From Mesorhizobium caraganae (GTDB taxonomy: Bacteria; Pseudomonadota; Alphaproteobacteria; Rhizobiales; Rhizobiaceae): 64,000 bases of DNA. The position numbers were made by a program, and so were the translations under genes. Below, piece by piece: positions 9,190 through 21,486 of the stretch; position 1 is the stretch's first letter, and every line of letters begins with the position of its first letter. The notes beneath the pieces are model-generated. The model had not been told where the DNA came from. It worked only from the letters and a program-made list of their open reading frames with translations, and did not search any database. Location of the stretch: contig NZ_JAFCGY010000004.1 in the NCBI RefSeq assembly GCF_016836705.1, positions 202,559 through 266,558 of the forward strand, read 5' to 3'.

Positions 9190-10223
9190 CCGCTTCCGTT
9201 TCCCGTGTTCCCTGCACCGTCGTCACCGGCTTCCTCGGCGCCGGCAAGACGACGCTGGTCCGCCATCTCCTGGAAAACGCCGGCGGCAAGCGCATTGCCA
9301 TCATCGTCAACGAGTTCGGCGACATCGGCATCGACGGCGAGATTCTCAAGGGATGCGGCATCGACACCTGCCCCGAGGAAAACATCGTTGAGCTGGCCAA
9401 TGGCTGCATCTGCTGCACCGTCGCCGACGATTTCGTGCCGGCGCTTGACCAGATCCTGGCGCTGACGCCGAAGGTCGACCACATCCTGATCGAGACCTCG
9501 GGCCTGGCTTTGCCCAAGCCGCTGGTCCAGGCGTTCCAGTGGCCGAGCGTAAAGAGCCGTGTCACGGTTGATGGCGTCATCGCCGTCGTCGACGGTCCGG
9601 CGCTGGCCGAAGGCCGCGTCGCCAACGACATGGACGCCCTGCAGGCGCAGCGTGTCCAGGACGAGACGCTGGACCATGACGACCCGGTCGAGGAAGTGTT
9701 CGAGGACCAGATCGCCTGCGCCGACCTGATCATCCTGTCGAAGAGCGATTTGATGGATCCAGCCGGGTCGGCCCGCGCCAACGCCATCATCGGCGAACAC
9801 TCCGCCCGCGCCGTCAAAATCGTGGCGACCGCGCATGGCAAGGTCGATCCCTCCGTGCTGCTCGGACTCGGCCTCGCCGTCGAGGACGACATCGAGAACC
9901 GCAAGTCGCATCATGACGGCGCTTTCGACCATGAGCATGACGACTTCGACACCTTCATCGTCGACATTCCGTCGATCGCCAATCCCGACGAACTGGCCAA
10001 GCGCGTCGCCACCGTCGCCGAAGAAGAGAATGTGCTGCGGGTGAAAGGCTTCGTCGATGTCGGCGGCAAGCCGATGCGGCTTCTGCTGCAGGCGGTCGGC
10101 CCGCGCGTCAACCATTACTATGACCGCGCCTGGACGGTCGAGGACGACCGCCGCTCGCGCCTCGTCGTCATTGGCCTCAAGGGGCTGAACCGCCCGGCGA
10201 TCGAGCGTATACTCGCCGGCTGA
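9186..10223 (+). CDS. cobW: CobW-type GTPase
   Basis: A 345-residue G3E-family P-loop GTPase. Walker A GFLGAGKTTL begins near residue 14, the metal-binding GCICCTV motif is near residue 76, and SKSD is the guanine-specificity region. A His/Asp-rich stretch (SHHDGAFDHEHDD) near residue 240 may bind metal. CobW proteins are thought to act as metallochaperones, here probably delivering cobalt to the CobNST chelatase. It overlaps the previous gene by ATGA and is followed 18 bases later by cobN. Confidence 0.95.
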   Translation: MTASVSRVPCTVVTGFLGAGKTTLVRHLLENAGGKRIAIIVNEFGDIGIDGEILKGCGIDTCPEENIVELANGCICCTVADDFVPALDQILALTPKVDHILIETSGLALPKPLVQAFQWPSVKSRVTVDGVIAVVDGPALAEGRVANDMDALQAQRVQDETLDHDDPVEEVFEDQIACADLIILSKSDLMDPAGSARANAIIGEHSARAVKIVATAHGKVDPSVLLGLGLAVEDDIENRKSHHDGAFDHEHDDFDTFIVDIPSIANPDELAKRVATVAEEENVLRVKGFVDVGGKPMRLLLQAVGPRVNHYYDRAWTVEDDRRSRLVVIGLKGLNRPAIERILAG

Positions 10224-10241
10224 TCTCAGGCACGAGCCGCG

Positions 10242-13789
<3,548 letters not shown>

Positions 13790-13793
<4 letters not shown>

Positions 13794-15907
13794 ACGCCTT
13801 CTCAAGGCGTGGCGCCTGTCCGGCCTTGTCGGCGCCGATGCCGACCGGCGACGGCCTGCTGGTGCGGCTCAATCCGGTTGCTGGAGGCCCATCTGCCGGA
13901 GGTTTGTCGCCGAAGCTGTTGATCGGACTCTGCGAATCCGCCCTGCGGCACGGCAACGGCATCATGGAAGTGACGGCGCGCGGCAGCCTGCAGATCCGCG
14001 GGCTGACGGCGGAAAGCGCAGCCCTGCTGGCGGCGGAGGTGGACGCGCTGGGCATTGCGGTGCGCATCGGCGTGCCGGTCGAGACCGGGCCGCTGGCGGG
14101 CATCGATCCACAGGAGGTTACCGATCCACGGGCGCTGGCTGAGCGGATCAGGATGGCGGTTGAGGATGCCGGGCTGGCGCAACGGCTTGGGCCAAAGGTG
14201 TCGGTGGTCGTCGATGGCGGCGGGCAACTGACAATGGATGCGGTGACGGCCGATGTCAGGCTGAAGGCGGTGCGGGCCGGCGATGGCGTCGTGTGGGCTG
14301 TGTCGGTTGGCGGCGACGGTCGAAACGCGAAGGTATTGGCGAAGGTCGATGCGGATGTCGCGAGGGATATCGCGGTGGCTGCGCTCAGGATGGTCGCGGA
14401 AAAAGGCCGCGAGGCGCATGCGAGGGATTTGTCGGAGAGGCAATTGGCCTCTCTCGCAGGCTGGCACTCTGTCGCGCCCCCCTCTGTCCTGCCGGACATC
14501 TCCCCCACCAGGGGGGAGATCAGCAGCTTCGCTGGCGGCTCTTCACTCTCGACGTTGAAGGATGGCGAAAACGGCCGCGACAGCCTAATCTCCCCCCAAG
14601 TGGGGGAGATGTCCGGCAGGACAGAGGGGGGCGCCGTAGAGCGCTCTTGCCCACCGATTGGCCTCTTTGACTTGAGCACCGACCACGCCCTCGGCATCGC
14701 CCTCCCCTATGGCAGCATGCCGGCCAACAAGCTCATGGCCCTCACCCAAAGCGCCATCACCCTCGGTGCCACCGAAATTCGCCTCGCCCCCGGCCGTGCC
14801 TTGCTCTTCCTCGGCCAACCACCAGCCGTAAACCACCTCCTCCAAACCACCGCAACCGCGCTCGGCTTCGTCACCTCCGCCACCGACCCCCGCACCCGCA
14901 TTGCCGCCTGCCCCGGCACCCCTGCCTGCGCCTCCGGCCAGATCGCCACGCGCGACATCGCCGAAACCATCGCCGCCGAAAACGCCGATATCCTCGACTT
15001 CACCCTGCACATTTCCGGTTGTGCCAAGGGCTGCGCACACCCCGGCGCGGCGGCGCTAACAATCGTCGGCGGCGAAAACGGAGCCGGACTTGTCGTGAAC
15101 GCGACGGCAAAGGCCCTTCCTGCGGGCTACAGCCCGGGCTATGACGCCGCGCGCGGCATCAGTCACGTCGCGGCAGCGATCCGCAGCGCACGATTTCAGG
15201 ACGAAACCGCCGCCGCTTGTCTGACAAGGCTCGGGCCGGCGGCAATCGCCGAAACCTACCGACAGGAAATGAGCATGGCCGCCTACGACTACATCCATGA
15301 CGGCAACGCAATCTACGAGCGCTCCTTCGCCATCATCCGCGCCGAGGCCGACCTGTCGCGCTTTTCCGAAGCCGAGGCCGATGTCGCCATCCGCATGATC
15401 CATGCCTGCGGCCAGGTCGAAGCATCAAGTCATTTTGTTTTCTCACCTGACTTCGTCGCGGCCGCCCGTACCGCCTTGGCGGCCGGCGCGCCGATCTTCT
15501 GCGATGCGGAAATGGTCTCGCATGGCGTCACCCGCGCCCGGCTGCCCGCCGGCAACGAGGTGATCTGCACGCTGCGCGACCCGCGCACGCACGACATTGC
15601 CAAAGACATCGGCAACACCCGCTCAGCCGCCGCGATCGACCTGTGGGGCGAACGCATGGCCGGTTCGGTTGTGGCCATCGGCAACGCGCCGACGGCGCTG
15701 TTCTATCTCCTGGAAAAACTGCGTGACGGCGCGCCGAAGCCGGCGGCCATCATCGGCATGCCGGTCGGCTTTGTCGGCGCGGCCGAATCCAAGGATGCAT
15801 TGGCCGAGAATTCTTATGGCGTGCCCTACGCCATCGTGCGCGGCCGTCTCGGCGGCAGCGCGATGACCGCTGCCGCCCTCAATTCGCTGGCGAGGCCCGG
15901 CCTGTGA
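13790..15907 (+). CDS. cobG: precorrin-3B synthase fused in frame to precorrin-8X methylmutase
   Basis: One 705-residue open frame covers two enzymes. Residues 1 to about 490 are CobG, a nitrite/sulfite-reductase-like precorrin-3B synthase with 4Fe-4S ligands Cys374, Cys380, Cys411 and Cys415. Residues 496-705 are CobH, with ANSY-type motif LAENSYGVPYAIVRGR and MVSHGVTRARLPAGNEV. No stop separates them. Removing one A from the AAA at 15267-15269 would create a TGA stop at the expected CobG end, so this could be a recent one-base insertion or a sequence error. A palindromic repeat is also embedded in frame (about residues 229-282). Confidence 0.85.
14474..14634. repeat. palindromic repeat element inserted in cobG
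   Basis: Perfect 34-base outer arms at 14474-14507 and 14601-14634, beginning GCGCCCCCCTCTGTCCTGCC. Each arm continues into an inner hairpin: ATCTCCCCCACCAGGGGGGAGAT-like at 14498-14520 and its counterpart at 14588-14610. The 80-base interior is unique. It is read through in frame, giving APPSVLPDISP at one end and GEMSGRTEGG at the other. The outer arm is shared with the 48-bp palindrome in cobN. Confidence 0.95.
15275..15907 (+). CDS. cobH: precorrin-8X methylmutase (internal start within the fused frame)
   Basis: CobH rearranges precorrin-8X to hydrogenobyrinate by moving a methyl group from C11 to C12. From the ATG at 15275 it is 210 residues (MAAYDYIHDGNAIYERSF), the normal length. ACAGGAAATGAGC just upstream offers an AGGA ribosome binding site, so an independent CobH can be made even though the frame is continuous with CobG. 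An ATG two codons earlier is an alternative start. The stop overlaps the cobI GTG. Confidence 0.8.
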   Translation: MAAYDYIHDGNAIYERSFAIIRAEADLSRFSEAEADVAIRMIHACGQVEASSHFVFSPDFVAAARTALAAGAPIFCDAEMVSHGVTRARLPAGNEVICTLRDPRTHDIAKDIGNTRSAAAIDLWGERMAGSVVAIGNAPTALFYLLEKLRDGAPKPAAIIGMPVGFVGAAESKDALAENSYGVPYAIVRGRLGGSAMTAAALNSLARPGL

Positions 15908-16668
15908 ACGCGCTTCCCAAAGGCCGCCTTGTCGGCATCGGCACCGGTCCCGGCGACCCCGAACTGCTGACGCTGAAAGCCGCGCGCGCCCTGGCCGAAG
16001 CCGATATCGTCGCCTATTTCGCCAAGCGCGGCAACAACAGCAATGCCCGCGCCATCGTCGAGGCGCGCTTCCGCCCGGACATGCTCGAACTGCCGCTGCT
16101 CTACCCCGTCACCACCGAAATCGACAAGGACGACGACGACTACCGCTCGCAGATCACCGATTTCTACGAGCAGTCGGCCGAAAAGGTAGCCGAACACCTC
16201 GAGGCCGGCCGGATGGTGGCGGTGCTGTCGGAAGGTGATCCGCTGTTCTACGGCTCCTACATGCATCTGCATGTGCGCCTCGCCCATCGCTTCCCGACCG
16301 AGGTCATCCCCGGCGTTACCGCCATGTCCGGATGCTGGTCGCAGACCGGTGTGCCGATCGTCCAGGGCGACGATGTGCTGACGGTTTTGCCCGGAACGAT
16401 GAGCGAGTTCGAACTCACTCGCCGGCTGGCCGACACCGACGCCGCCGTGATCATGAAGGTCGGCCGCAACCTGCCCAAGATCAGGCGGGCGCTGGAGGCC
16501 ACAGGCAAATTGACCCGCGCTGTCTATGTCGAGCGCGGCACCATGGCCGGCAGCGTCTCGATGAGGCTCGCCGACAAGCCGGACGACAAGGCACCCTACT
16601 TCGCCATCGTGCTGGTCGCCGGCTGGTCCGGCCGGCCTGGTGCTATGGGAATGGGTGCCAAGCCATGA
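15904..16668 (+). CDS. cobI: precorrin-2 C20-methyltransferase
   Basis: A 254-residue SAM-dependent tetrapyrrole methylase that converts precorrin-2 to precorrin-3A. The N-terminal GIGTGPGDPELLTLKAARAL loop and the VIPGVTAMSGCWSQTGVPI segment are characteristic. The start is GTG at 15904, overlapping the cobH stop as GTGA, and the end overlaps the cobJ ATG, so coupled translation is likely. Confidence 0.95.
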   Translation: MNALPKGRLVGIGTGPGDPELLTLKAARALAEADIVAYFAKRGNNSNARAIVEARFRPDMLELPLLYPVTTEIDKDDDDYRSQITDFYEQSAEKVAEHLEAGRMVAVLSEGDPLFYGSYMHLHVRLAHRFPTEVIPGVTAMSGCWSQTGVPIVQGDDVLTVLPGTMSEFELTRRLADTDAAVIMKVGRNLPKIRRALEATGKLTRAVYVERGTMAGSVSMRLADKPDDKAPYFAIVLVAGWSGRPGAMGMGAKP

Positions 16669-17429
16669 GCGGCCGTCTCACCGTTATTGGCCTCGGACCC
16701 GGCAATGCCGATCAGGTCACGCCGGAAGCCAGCCGCGCCGTGGCGGAAGCAAAATTCTTCTATGGCTACAAGCCTTACCTCGACCGGCTCGACTTGCGCC
16801 CTGACCAGACCCGCGTCGCCTCCGACAATCGCGAGGAACTCGCCCGCTCCAAGGACGCGCTGGTCAAGGCTGCCGAGGGCCATCATGTCGCTGTCGTCTC
16901 CGGCGGCGATCCCGGCGTGTTTGCCATGGCGGCGGCCGTCTGCGAGGCGATCGAGGCCGGCCCGGCCGAATGGCACGCGGTCGATGTCGCCGTCGTGCCT
17001 GGCGTCACCGCCATGCTGGCGGTCGCGGCCCGCATCGGCGCGCCGCTCGGTCATGATTTCTGCGCCATCTCGCTGTCCGACAATCTGAAGCCGTGGGAGC
17101 TGATCGAGCTGCGCCTTTTGGCAGCAGCCGGCGCCGGCTTCGTCATCGCGCTCTACAATCCGATCAGCAAGGCGCGCCCGTGGCAGCTCGGCCGCGCCTT
17201 CGAATGCCTGACCGCCATCCTGCCCGGCACCACGCCTGTGATTTTCGGCCGCGCCGCCGGCCGGCCGGATGAGCGCATCGAGGTGTTTCTGCTGGCCGAT
17301 GTCGACGCCGAAAAGGCCGACATGGCGACTTGCATCATCATCGGCTCGCCGGAAACGAGGATCATCAAGCGCGGCGACAAGCCGGCGCTGGTCTACACGC
17401 CGCGCTCCGCGACAGGGTCGAGACCATGA
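16665..17429 (+). CDS. cobJ: precorrin-3B C17-methyltransferase
   Basis: A 254-residue tetrapyrrole methylase catalysing ring contraction and C17 methylation of precorrin-3B to precorrin-4. Motifs GLGPGNADQVTPEA, VVSGGDPGVFAMAAAV and ALYNPISKARPWQL are typical of CobJ/CbiH. The ATG at 16665 overlaps the cobI stop. The last 37 bases overlap the end of the convergent cobK. Confidence 0.95.
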   Translation: MSGRLTVIGLGPGNADQVTPEASRAVAEAKFFYGYKPYLDRLDLRPDQTRVASDNREELARSKDALVKAAEGHHVAVVSGGDPGVFAMAAAVCEAIEAGPAEWHAVDVAVVPGVTAMLAVAARIGAPLGHDFCAISLSDNLKPWELIELRLLAAAGAGFVIALYNPISKARPWQLGRAFECLTAILPGTTPVIFGRAAGRPDERIEVFLLADVDAEKADMATCIIIGSPETRIIKRGDKPALVYTPRSATGSRP

Positions 17430-18151
17430 TCGATCATCGCGGCAAGCTCATCGACGGTTTTGGCGGAGGGCACGTCCGGCAGGACGGGCCTGCGCACCAT
17501 GACCACCTCGATGCGGAGCGCCCGCGCCGCCGCGATCTTGCCGTAGGTCGCCTCGCCGCCGCTGTTCTTGGAGACGACGACATCGATGCGCTTGCTTTCG
17601 AGCAGCGCGCGTTCATCCGCCTCGCGGAACGGGCCGCGCGCCAAGAGGTAAGTCGCATCCGGCACCGCCAGTTTCGGCTCGACCGGATCGACGCTGCGGA
17701 TGAGATAGTGGTGCTGGGGCGCGGCCTCGAAAGCCGGGACCTCTTGCCGGCCGAGCGCCAGGAAGGCGCGGCGCGGAGTCGGTCCAAGCGCTTGCACGGC
17801 ATCGCCCACCATATCCACCAGCGTCCAACGGTCGCCTTCGATCGGCTCCCAGCCGGGACGGCGCAGCGCCAGGATCCGCACGCCGCTCAGGCGCGCGGCT
17901 TGCGCAGCATTGGCGGAAATCCGCGCCGCATAGGGATGCGTGGCATCGATCAGCAGGTCGGTTCGCGTTTCCTCGAGATAGGCGGCCAGTCCGTCGGCGC
18001 CGCCAAAGCCGCCGCGGCGCACCGGCACACCTTGCGCGACCGGGCTTTCGGTGCGGCCGGCGAGCGACAGGGTGACGAGGAAATCCGCCGCCAGTTTTCC
18101 GGCCAATTGGCGCGCTTCTGTTGTGCCGCCGAGGATCAGAACTTTCTTCAT
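17393..18151 (-). CDS. cobK: precorrin-6A reductase
   Basis: Reduces precorrin-6A to dihydro-precorrin-6 with NADPH. The 252-residue protein begins MKKVLILGGTTEARQLAGKL, the nucleotide-binding motif of the family, and has LLIDATHPYAARISANAAQA near residue 75. A GTG two codons upstream (18157) is an alternative start. It is the only cob gene here on the minus strand: convergent with cobJ (37-base overlap) and divergent from cobL across a palindromic repeat. Confidence 0.95.
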   Translation of the reverse strand: MKKVLILGGTTEARQLAGKLAADFLVTLSLAGRTESPVAQGVPVRRGGFGGADGLAAYLEETRTDLLIDATHPYAARISANAAQAARLSGVRILALRRPGWEPIEGDRWTLVDMVGDAVQALGPTPRRAFLALGRQEVPAFEAAPQHHYLIRSVDPVEPKLAVPDATYLLARGPFREADERALLESKRIDVVVSKNSGGEATYGKIAAARALRIEVVMVRRPVLPDVPSAKTVDELAAMIDHGLDPVAERGV

Positions 18152-18170
18152 GGGCACTATACTGAACCGC

Positions 18171-18306
18171 GTCGGCGCTGCCCCTCACCCTTACCCTCTC
18201 CCCGTGAAGAACGGGGAGAGGGAGGCGTCAGCGTCGGAGCTTCCCCCTTCTCCCCGTCACTATACGGGGAGAAGGTGCCGGCAGGCGGATGAGGGGCGGC
18301 GCCGAC
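18171..18306. repeat. palindromic repeat between cobK and cobL
   Basis: Outer arms GTCGGCGCTGCCCCTCA (left, from 18171) and TGAGGGGCGGCGCCGAC (right, to 18306) are near-perfect inverted copies. Inside are two hairpins, CTCTCCCCGTGAAGAACGGGG and TTCTCCCCGTCACTATACGG. The right half shares CCCCGTCACTATACGGGGAGA and TGCCGGCAGG with the repeat at 46190-46369. The right arm ends exactly at the cobL ATG and supplies its GAGGGG ribosome binding site. Confidence 0.9.
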
Positions 18307-19533
18307 ATGTCAAAAAATCAGCCAACACCAAAATGGCTCACCATCGTCGGCATCGGCGAGGACGGTTTAGCGGGTCTCGGCGACGAGGCCAAGCGGCTGA
18401 TCGCCGAAGCGGAAATCGTCTTCGGCGGCAAGCGGCATCTGGCGCTGGTGACTTCGCTTGCCAAGGGCGAGCAACGCCCATGGCCGGTCCCCTTCGATGC
18501 CGGCATGGCCGATGTGCTGGCGCTGGCCGGCCGGCGCGTCTGCGTGCTCGCTTCCGGCGACCCGTTCTTCCATGGTGTCGGCGCTACTCTTGCCCGCAAG
18601 GTCGAGCCACAGGAGATGCATGTCATCCCTGCACCCTCGGCCATTTCGCTGGCCGCCGCGAGGCTTGGCTGGGCGCTGCAGGACATCGAGATGGTGTCGC
18701 TGCATGGGAGGCCGCTCGACCTGATCCGGCCGTTGCTGCAGCCGAATGCGCGCATCCTGGCGCTGACATCGGACGCCGATGCACCGGCGGCAATCGCGCG
18801 CCTGCTCACCGAGCTCGATTTCGGCGCTTCGCGGCTGACGGTCCTGGAAGCGCTGGGCGGACCGAACGAGAAGCAGCGTTCCGCTCGAGCCGACGCTTTC
18901 GATCTTGGAGATATCAATCCGCTCAACGTGCTGGCGCTCGAACTTGAATCGACACCGGAAGCCCGCATCCTGCCGCTAACCATTGGCCGCGCCGATCATC
19001 TGTTCGAGCATGACGGCCAGATCACCAAGCACGATATCCGCGCCATCACGCTTGCGGCGCTGGCGCCAAGGCGTGGCGAATTGCTGTGGGATATCGGTGC
19101 CGGTTCCGGCTCCATCGGCATCGAATGGATGCTCGCCCACCTGTCCATGCGTGCCATCGCCATCGAGGCTGATCCAGCCCGCGCCGCCCGCATCGAACGC
19201 AACGCCGCGCATTGCGGCGTTCCCGGCCTTGTCGTGGTCGAAGGCAAAGCACCCAAGGCGCTGGCCGGGCTGGCCACGCCGGATGCGATCTTCATCGGTG
19301 GCGGCGGCAGTGTTTCAGGTGTTTTGAACGCAGCCATCAAGGCGCTGCGTTCCGGCGGTCGTCTGGTCGCAAATGCTGTCACTCTGGAGATGGAAACTCT
19401 GCTCCTCGCCCAGCATACCAAGCGCGGCGGCGACCTCACCCGCATCGCCATCTCCCGTGCTTCCCCTGTCGGCTCGATGCAGGCATGGCGGCCGGCCATG
19501 CCGGTCACCCAATGGAGCTGGGTGAAACCATGA
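18307..19533 (+). CDS. cobL: precorrin-6Y C5,15-methyltransferase (decarboxylating)
   Basis: A 408-residue two-domain enzyme equal to fused CbiE and CbiT. Residues 10-200 are the tetrapyrrole methylase (TIVGIGEDGLAGLGDEAKRL), and residues 230-405 are a Rossmann methyltransferase (LLWDIGAGSGSIGIEWM, AIEADPARAARIERNAA). It methylates C5 and C15 and decarboxylates the C12 acetate. The start is the ATG at 18307 with GAGGGG ten bases upstream, inside the preceding repeat. The stop overlaps the cobE ATG. Confidence 0.95.
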   Translation: MSKNQPTPKWLTIVGIGEDGLAGLGDEAKRLIAEAEIVFGGKRHLALVTSLAKGEQRPWPVPFDAGMADVLALAGRRVCVLASGDPFFHGVGATLARKVEPQEMHVIPAPSAISLAAARLGWALQDIEMVSLHGRPLDLIRPLLQPNARILALTSDADAPAAIARLLTELDFGASRLTVLEALGGPNEKQRSARADAFDLGDINPLNVLALELESTPEARILPLTIGRADHLFEHDGQITKHDIRAITLAALAPRRGELLWDIGAGSGSIGIEWMLAHLSMRAIAIEADPARAARIERNAAHCGVPGLVVVEGKAPKALAGLATPDAIFIGGGGSVSGVLNAAIKALRSGGRLVANAVTLEMETLLLAQHTKRGGDLTRIAISRASPVGSMQAWRPAMPVTQWSWVKP

Positions 19534-19916
19534 TGGTCGCGGGTATCGGCAGCCGCAAGGGCGTGACCGTTGAAGAGGTGCTGGCAGCGATCGAGACCGC
19601 CCTCGAAGCACATGGGCTGGCAATGACGGCGCTGTCGGCACTGGCGACCGCCACGCTCAAGAAGGATGAGGAAGCGATCGCTGCCGCCGGCCGCGCGCTT
19701 AATCTTCCGATCATTATCGTCGATAACGCAGCGCTTCAGGCCGTCTCGTCGAGGGCGCTCACCAAATCCGATCTCTCGCAAGAACTCGCCGGCACGCCAT
19801 CAGTCTCCGAAGCCTCCGCCCTTGCCGTCGCCGGCACCGGTGCAAAACTGCTCGGGCCGCGCACCGTGGTCGGCCCGGTCACCTGCGCCATCGCCATCAG
19901 CGGAGATGTGCCATGA
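19530..19916 (+). CDS. cobE: CobE/CbiG C-terminal-like cobalamin biosynthesis protein
   Basis: A 128-residue protein of the CobE family, equal to the C-terminal domain of Cbi[32 protein letters not shown] and [11 protein letters not shown] are typical. Its precise role in the aerobic pathway is poorly defined. The start ATG (19530) overlaps the cobL stop and the end overlaps cobM. Confidence 0.9.
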   Translation: MMVAGIGSRKGVTVEEVLAAIETALEAHGLAMTALSALATATLKKDEEAIAAAGRALNLPIIIVDNAALQAVSSRALTKSDLSQELAGTPSVSEASALAVAGTGAKLLGPRTVVGPVTCAIAISGDVP

Positions 19917-20677
19917 CCGTTCATTTCATCGGCGCTGGTCCAGGCGCCGCCGACCTCATCACACTGCGGGGCGCCAAGCTGCTCGCAAGCTGCCCGGTCT
20001 GCCTGCATGCCGGCTCGATCGTCGCCCCCGAATTGCTGCAGCACTGTGCGCCCGGGACAAAACTGATCGACACGGCGCCGATGTCGCTCGACGAGATCGA
20101 GGCTGAGTATGTGGCTGCCCACAAGGCCGGCCACGATGTCGCCCGCCTGCATTCCGGCGATCTCTCGGTGTGGAGCGCGGTGGCCGAGCAGATCCGCCGG
20201 CTGGAAAAGCACGGCATCCCTTACACGCTGACGCCGGGTGTTCCCTCCTTCGCCGCCGCTGCCGCAGCCCTTCGCCGCGAACTGACCATTCCCGAAGTGG
20301 CGCAAAGCCTGGTGCTGACCCGCGTCTCCGGCCGCGCCTCGAAAATGCCGCCGGGCGAAACGCTGGCCGGCTTCGGCCGCACTGGTGCCACGCTCGCCAT
20401 TCACCTGGCCATCCACGCCATCGACCGCGTCGTCGCCGAATTGACGCCGCACTATGGCGGCGATTGCCCGGTGGCGATCGTCTTTCGCGCCTCATGGCCG
20501 GACGAGCGCGTGCTGACCGGCACGCTGGCCACCATCGAGGCACTGCTCGCCGCCGATCCGATGGAGCGCACGGCGATCATCTTCGTCGGCTCTTCGCTGG
20601 CGGCCGAAGGTTTTGGCGAGAGTTCATTATACGACGCCTATTACCAGCGGCGTTTTCGCGGACGGGACGGATTGTGA
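19913..20677 (+). CDS. cobM: precorrin-4 C11-methyltransferase
   Basis: A 254-residue tetrapyrrole methylase that methylates C11 of precorrin-4 to give precorrin-5. It shows [21 protein letters not shown] at the N-terminus, [30 protein letters not shown] and [19 protein letters not shown], all family features. It overlaps cobE by ATGA and cobA by GTGA. Confidence 0.95.
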   Translation: MTVHFIGAGPGAADLITLRGAKLLASCPVCLHAGSIVAPELLQHCAPGTKLIDTAPMSLDEIEAEYVAAHKAGHDVARLHSGDLSVWSAVAEQIRRLEKHGIPYTLTPGVPSFAAAAAALRRELTIPEVAQSLVLTRVSGRASKMPPGETLAGFGRTGATLAIHLAIHAIDRVVAELTPHYGGDCPVAIVFRASWPDERVLTGTLATIEALLAADPMERTAIIFVGSSLAAEGFGESSLYDAYYQRRFRGRDGL

Positions 20678-21486
20678 GCGGCAAGACCAAAAACAACGGC
20701 GACACGTTCGAACAAGCTCTATCACGGCTGAACTTCAAGCCGCACGCGCTTGAGCCTGGCCATGTCTGGCTGGCCGGCGCCGGTCCCGGCGATCCAGGCT
20801 GCCTGACGCTGGAAGTGCTGGCGGCTTTGGCCGATGCCGATGCGCTGGTCTACGACGCGCTGGTCTCACCAGATGTCGTCGCCGTCGCGGACAAAGCCGA
20901 GCTGTTCTTTGCGGGAAAACGCGGCGGCAAGCCGTCGATGAAGCAGGACGACATCACCGCTCTGCTGGTGCGGCTGGCGCGCGACGGCCGCCGCGTGGTC
21001 CGGCTGAAAGGCGGCGACCCCTATATTTTCGGCCGAGGCGGCGAAGAGGCACTGGCGCTGGCGCGGGAAGATATCCCGTTTCGCGTCCTGCCCGGCCTGA
21101 CATCGGGGCTGAGCGCGATGGCCGCCACCGGCATCCCGGCCACCATGCGCGGCATCAACAAGGCGGTGATCCTGGCGACCGGCCATGCTGCTGGCACCGA
21201 TGACGATCTCGACTGGGCAGCGATCGCCCGCACCGGCCAGCCGGTGGTCATCTATATGGGCATGGCCAATCTGCCCACCATCGCCGCGTCCCTGCTCGAA
21301 GGCGGGCTGGCGCCATCGACGCCGACGGCGGTCATCGTTTCGGCGACGACGCCGCAGGAGCGCACCGTCGTTGCCACGCTCGCCACCATCGCCGAGGCCG
21401 CGGCAGCGGCCGGGCTTGCCTCGCCGGCATTGATCGTCGTCGGCGGCATTGTCGCCATGCGCGCGGCACTGGCAGGCGACGCATGA
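20674..21486 (+). CDS. cobA: uroporphyrinogen-III C-methyltransferase
   Basis: SUMT, 270 residues, makes precorrin-2 from uroporphyrinogen III and commits tetrapyrrole to the corrin branch. [54 protein letters not shown] and [20 protein letters not shown] are diagnostic. The GTG at 20674 overlaps the cobM stop. About 20 N-terminal residues precede the conserved core, slightly more than usual. Confidence 0.95.
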   Translation: MSGKTKNNGDTFEQALSRLNFKPHALEPGHVWLAGAGPGDPGCLTLEVLAALADADALVYDALVSPDVVAVADKAELFFAGKRGGKPSMKQDDITALLVRLARDGRRVVRLKGGDPYIFGRGGEEALALAREDIPFRVLPGLTSGLSAMAATGIPATMRGINKAVILATGHAAGTDDDLDWAAIARTGQPVVIYMGMANLPTIAASLLEGGLAPSTPTAVIVSATTPQERTVVATLATIAEAAAAAGLASPALIVVGGIVAMRAALAGDA

